Assembly (NCBI GenBank): GCA_003991915.1
Contig: RQTK01000088.1
Span: forward strand, 330,048 to 394,047
Direction: 5' to 3'
DNA length: 64,000 nucleotides
From: Elysia chlorotica
Lineage: Eukaryota > Mollusca > Gastropoda > Plakobranchidae
Numbering within the stretch: position 1 is the stretch's first letter; each line of letters begins with the position of its first letter. This document shows positions 60,601 to 64,000 of the stretch, one piece after another. A program made the position numbers and the translations under genes. The notes beneath the pieces are model-generated. The model searched no databases and was not told the origin of the DNA. It saw only the letters and a program-made list of their open reading frames with translations.

Positions 60601-62250
60601 ACTACCGACTGAGCTATCTGGCAAGTATTTTGTAGCGTGGGTGTTATTGTTGCTGCGTTTTTATTTTTTCATTTTTTTTACCCCCCCCCCCCCACCCACT
60701 GTCCTCTATCCCCGTTTCCTACCGGGTTGTCTCCTATCACATTTTTCCCTATCTACGAACACATTATTTTAAAACAAATATCTGCCTCTTACTCATCGTT
60801 TGTTCTTCCACATTTTGTTTACTCATCCCAACTTCTCTTTTCATCTCTTTAGTTTTCTATTTATGCACGACAACCAGTAGCCCATGAGATGCGTTTACCT
60901 CTATTTTCCCCGTGTGGGTGTAAAGAAAACGATAAGAGAATAAGATGCAACCATAGCCTAGACATAGCCAGAGACCAACAAGTAGCGTGGAAGACGGAAA
61001 CACAAAAGAAAAAATACAAATGCCATCAACGTGGATGACATATTCAGCCTTTGTATGGCACCCGATTCTCCTGACCAAGAGAAGACAAGAAGACAACGCA
61101 CTCTTAACTATGATGCCTTAGAGGTTGTCAGAACTACTAGTGATTGTACAGCCTCTGCTATCATGCTTCTGTTAAAATATTCGTATAGGAAAAATTTAAC
61201 AGGTTTCCTCTCTCCGGAATAAAAACAAGGTGAAGGTAAACGCAGAAGCAAGGAACATGAAGGACAGCTATCACACCTATCCAGGAAAAGGATATATATA
61301 TGACCACAAAAGTGGTGATCAACAATTTGTTTTGAGTTCCAAAGAGAATCTACTGCTTATCGTGTTTCCAAAAAGGTATCATTCACCATTGGACAGTCAA
61401 AATTACCCAAATAAGATTTTAACTACTTTTATTATTAAATCACAATAAAAAAAACAGACTCAAACATTTAAGCACACATATTTTGCTTCACAAACATCGT
61501 TATCATCATTGCTCTCCACACTAATTCGTGGGAGGGAATAGGTCACAAACAAGAAAATGTCATCCATTTCTATCTTGGGCATGTTTTCCAAGCTGACCCC
61601 ATCCAAGGCAAAAATTTGATTAAGAATCAAAAGGTTAAGCTCATTAGAAGGAACATCACACAATTTATTGAGACCATTTTGTCACAAAAGAAATTAACAC
61701 TGCTAGTGTTATTGACACATACAGTAATACACTTAAAGCAACATCAATAATAATTATTAGATCTATAGAGTATAGGTATAGGTGTTTTTGATTTTGCAAT
61801 AGATATTAGAATCATAATGATCTCTCAGATAGCCAATATTCACATAAGTCTTCGTTTACAAAGGCAACAAGGGTTTTCAATTTAATTATCAATTTTAAAA
61901 TAACAAGGTATTGAAAATCAAAGTAGGATCATTTGATTATAAAAAACATTCCTTTCTTAAAGTGGTGTAGTGGCAAATCATTGTTGGATCAAAACCATTA
62001 GTTTCTTGGGATTTTTTTTCATTGTTTGACTTTCAATAATAAGTTTGAATAAGAACTTCCGAAAGATCTACAAAAGGGAGAAAACACTTTCCAATGGTGA
62101 TCGACACTCCTTCAAAACCAACAAAAGGGGAGAATTTTGCTGTAATTTGAAATACAAAACTATACAAGCTTGATATTAAATTTTGGTGATCTGGCTTTCA
62201 AAATAGATACATGTATATGTCACTAATTTAAACAAAAAAAATGTACTCAC

Positions 62251-62306
62251 TGTCAACAGGAGAGAGAGCTGAAGGGGCCTCAGTGGCCATCTTGTAACCT
62301 GGAAGC
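62251..62306 (-). CDS. Candidate short upstream coding exon (MATEAPSALSPVD)
   Basis: On the minus strand an acceptor GCTTTGCTTCCAG is followed by GTTACAAGATGGCC, then 13 codons (MATEAPSALSPVD plus one base) and a strong donor GACA/GTGAGTAC. The ATG has a good context (A at -3, G at +4). It cannot join the acceptor at 46637 in frame, because a stop follows at once. It would be an alternative start for the FE65 gene through an unseen exon, a leader exon of another isoform, or part of a neighbouring gene. The surrounding 3 kb is AT-rich and repeat-poor, unlike most of the window. Confidence 0.4.
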
Positions 62307-62599
62307 AAAGCTTTGGTACTGCTATCCCTTCACTTGCTCTTTGATCTGGAAAAATTATTTGTTTAAAGTTTTGTCAAAAACATGACATCTAGAACAAAGA
62401 CATATATATGCCATATGGGGAGAAATCTTTCACAGTGCAGCTGCACCGAAAATTTGTATAGTCTATCTCACAACAATTGAGAGACACTGACTCAGAAGCG
62501 ATGTTTGGTAAAATAAAAGCACATTTGTTTGACCGCTTAATAAATGATATGTAAATCATGTTCTTGTATGAATTAATTCTTTGTGTTTGTAATTTTATG

Positions 62600-62752
62600 A
62601 CGTATGCATTATTATCTATGTTCTATGTCACCATGTCATGTATTCTTTTTAGATGAAATTTTAATGTGTAAAAAGCTTCATGAGCTGAGTTTATTGGATA
62701 TGGCGCCATATAAATAAACTGTATTATTATTATTATTATTATTATTATTGTT
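62600..62752 (+). mobile_element. Candidate retroposon 3' end with (ATT)n tail
   Basis: ATGGCGCCATATAAATAAAC followed by ATT repeats resembles the 3' end common to several animal non-LTR retroposons and their SINEs. No coding part was recognised upstream, so it is a short truncated copy or chance. Confidence 0.35.
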
Positions 62753-64000
62753 ATCTTATTTAGAATGCTAATTGACAACATCACAAACTGAGATTTTGAA
62801 AAGAAACATACTGCATTTTCTACCCAACATCATACTGCTTGGGAGTCGTGTTTAGGATTACAATAACTTAATGAACAATAGGTGATCCTGATGTTAATTT
62901 AAGCAAAAGGAGGGATGTTGAACCAAAAAAAAGGCCATTTACTATTCCTAGGAGTGACTATGACTCATGTGAGATGCTGACTGATTATTTGAGGGTTTGC
63001 AATCAGGATGAACTTGCATCTTTCCCAACCAACAAAAAAATTGACCCACACTTTTCTACAGATGCCTTTTTAAATTTTAACAACTCATTCTCTAACTAAC
63101 ACTCAAATAAAATACAACCTTTCAAACAATAATGCCTACTATGATTCGACCACAACGATATAAGAGACTAGTTGAATTATGATGTCTTTCTATCATCTCA
63201 CAAAATCTAAACCAAACAGTATGTGAGATAAAAAATACAGGAATCAGCCAATAGATCAAGTTTCCATACCAACCCCTCACTGGAGCCCTGCTGACTGCAT
63301 TTTGTGTTAATTCAAGCAGCCTACGTTTTAAATCATAATTATATCAACATTGTTGTTTTTTAAAGATTTTTGGGTGGTTCATAGATATCAAACTAGACCT
63401 AAGTGCTGTATTAAAATAATTCTTTTGAAAAATTTCATGGTGTTGAAGGGTAGATTTGTGAACAATTTAAGATTTTAATATATTAAAATCATTCCATTTA
63501 TTTATATTTTTACGCAAAATGTGATATGAATCATAAAGTGATCAGATGTGATGATAGACAGAGAAGACAGAGATTTTGAGTCACCTATTTTTCTTGTGGA
63601 TGAATGAAACATTTTAAAAATCTTAGTTAACAGAATTAGAATATATATTTTTTTTACAAATGCTTTTAACTTAGCCCTTTAATCCCGACACTATATTTAC
63701 TCTTTACATAGCCTCCTCATCAAAATGTGTGTTCACTGGTGTGATACTGTATAGTTCTTGGTCCATTCTTGTTTTCTAGATTTAGATCTAAATGGTTATT
63801 AAGCTGTGTTACTACGATGCTCAGGAAAATTAAAGATTTTGGGCTCATGGTTTAAAATTTCTAATCAAAATATTTGAATTCTGTATTGCAGAGTGAGATT
63901 TAAATTTTATTGGATTTCCTTTTTTTTTTAAGGCAGACAGGGTTTATAAAAAAAAGATCATTTGTCAAACAGTGTTGAAAAAACTGAAAACGTAACAGTG

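Larger units (their letters stand above)
56180..62250. other. Upstream region with few recognisable features
   Basis: No confident gene. Visible items are a diverged SINE at 57205-57415, tRNA-like boxes at 56905-56985 and 60590-60631, a GC-rich block at 60165-60600, a hairpin element at 59866-59955, and purine-rich tracts at 59040-59270. From 60850 to 62250 there is only AT-rich sequence. Confidence 0.5.

Noticed and set aside
60165-60635. Possible 156-aa plus-strand protein
   Set aside because: It is of mixed composition, has no recognised domain, ends in a SINE-like tRNA piece, and lies in a GC-rich block that opens several frames by chance.

Overview
The window reads as animal nuclear DNA, most likely from a mollusc and probably a gastropod. 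The reasons are a low density of split coding sequence, very long CT/GA microsatellites, many tRNA-derived SINE fragments and several minisatellites. No rRNA, intact tRNA, CRISPR array or prokaryote-style operon is visible. The organism call is inference from genome style and protein similarity; no search was possible.

One gene explains the clear coding signal. It lies on the minus strand and is a FE65/APBB-family adaptor (amyloid precursor protein-binding family B; C. elegans feh-1 is the nematode relative). Seven coding exons were joined by eye at 45188-46502, 18492-19182, 17628-17736, 16005-16101, 10591-10715, 5167-5303 and 3792-3990. All six internal junctions have GT/AG borders and matching phases. 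Their summed length is 2673 nt, or 891 codons. They encode a long Ser-rich and acidic N-terminus, a WW domain split over two exons, a linker, and the first half of the first PTB domain. The rest of PTB1 and PTB2 must lie beyond position 1, outside the window. A likely 5' leader exon sits near 49.16-49.4 kb. Two weaker candidate upstream exons are at 58.17 and 62.25 kb.

Layout: 1-3.5 kb is intron with a ~240 bp tandem repeat and microsatellites. At 3.5-5.3 kb lie the PTB1 exon, the linker exon and partial copies of PTB1 exon ends. At 5.3-10.6 kb is intron with SINE fragments and a 33-bp minisatellite. At 10.6-11.5 kb are the WW exon and four good partial copies of it. At 11.5-19.2 kb are three more exons, a 50-bp satellite and dispersed repeats. 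At 19.2-45.2 kb is a 26 kb intron with SINEs, microsatellites, a ~1 kb duplication and a compound tandem repeat. At 45.2-49.4 kb are the large N-terminal exon and the presumed leader. At 49.4-64 kb is upstream or 5' intronic DNA; its last 3 kb are AT-rich and almost free of microsatellites.

The most unusual structure is that two domain-coding exons of this one gene (WW and PTB1) have each seeded local tandem repeats. The repeats carry the exon's own 3' splice site and first ~20 codons in the same phase but no 5' splice site. They look like strings of in-frame decoy exon starts upstream of the real exon. I saw no other multi-gene system.
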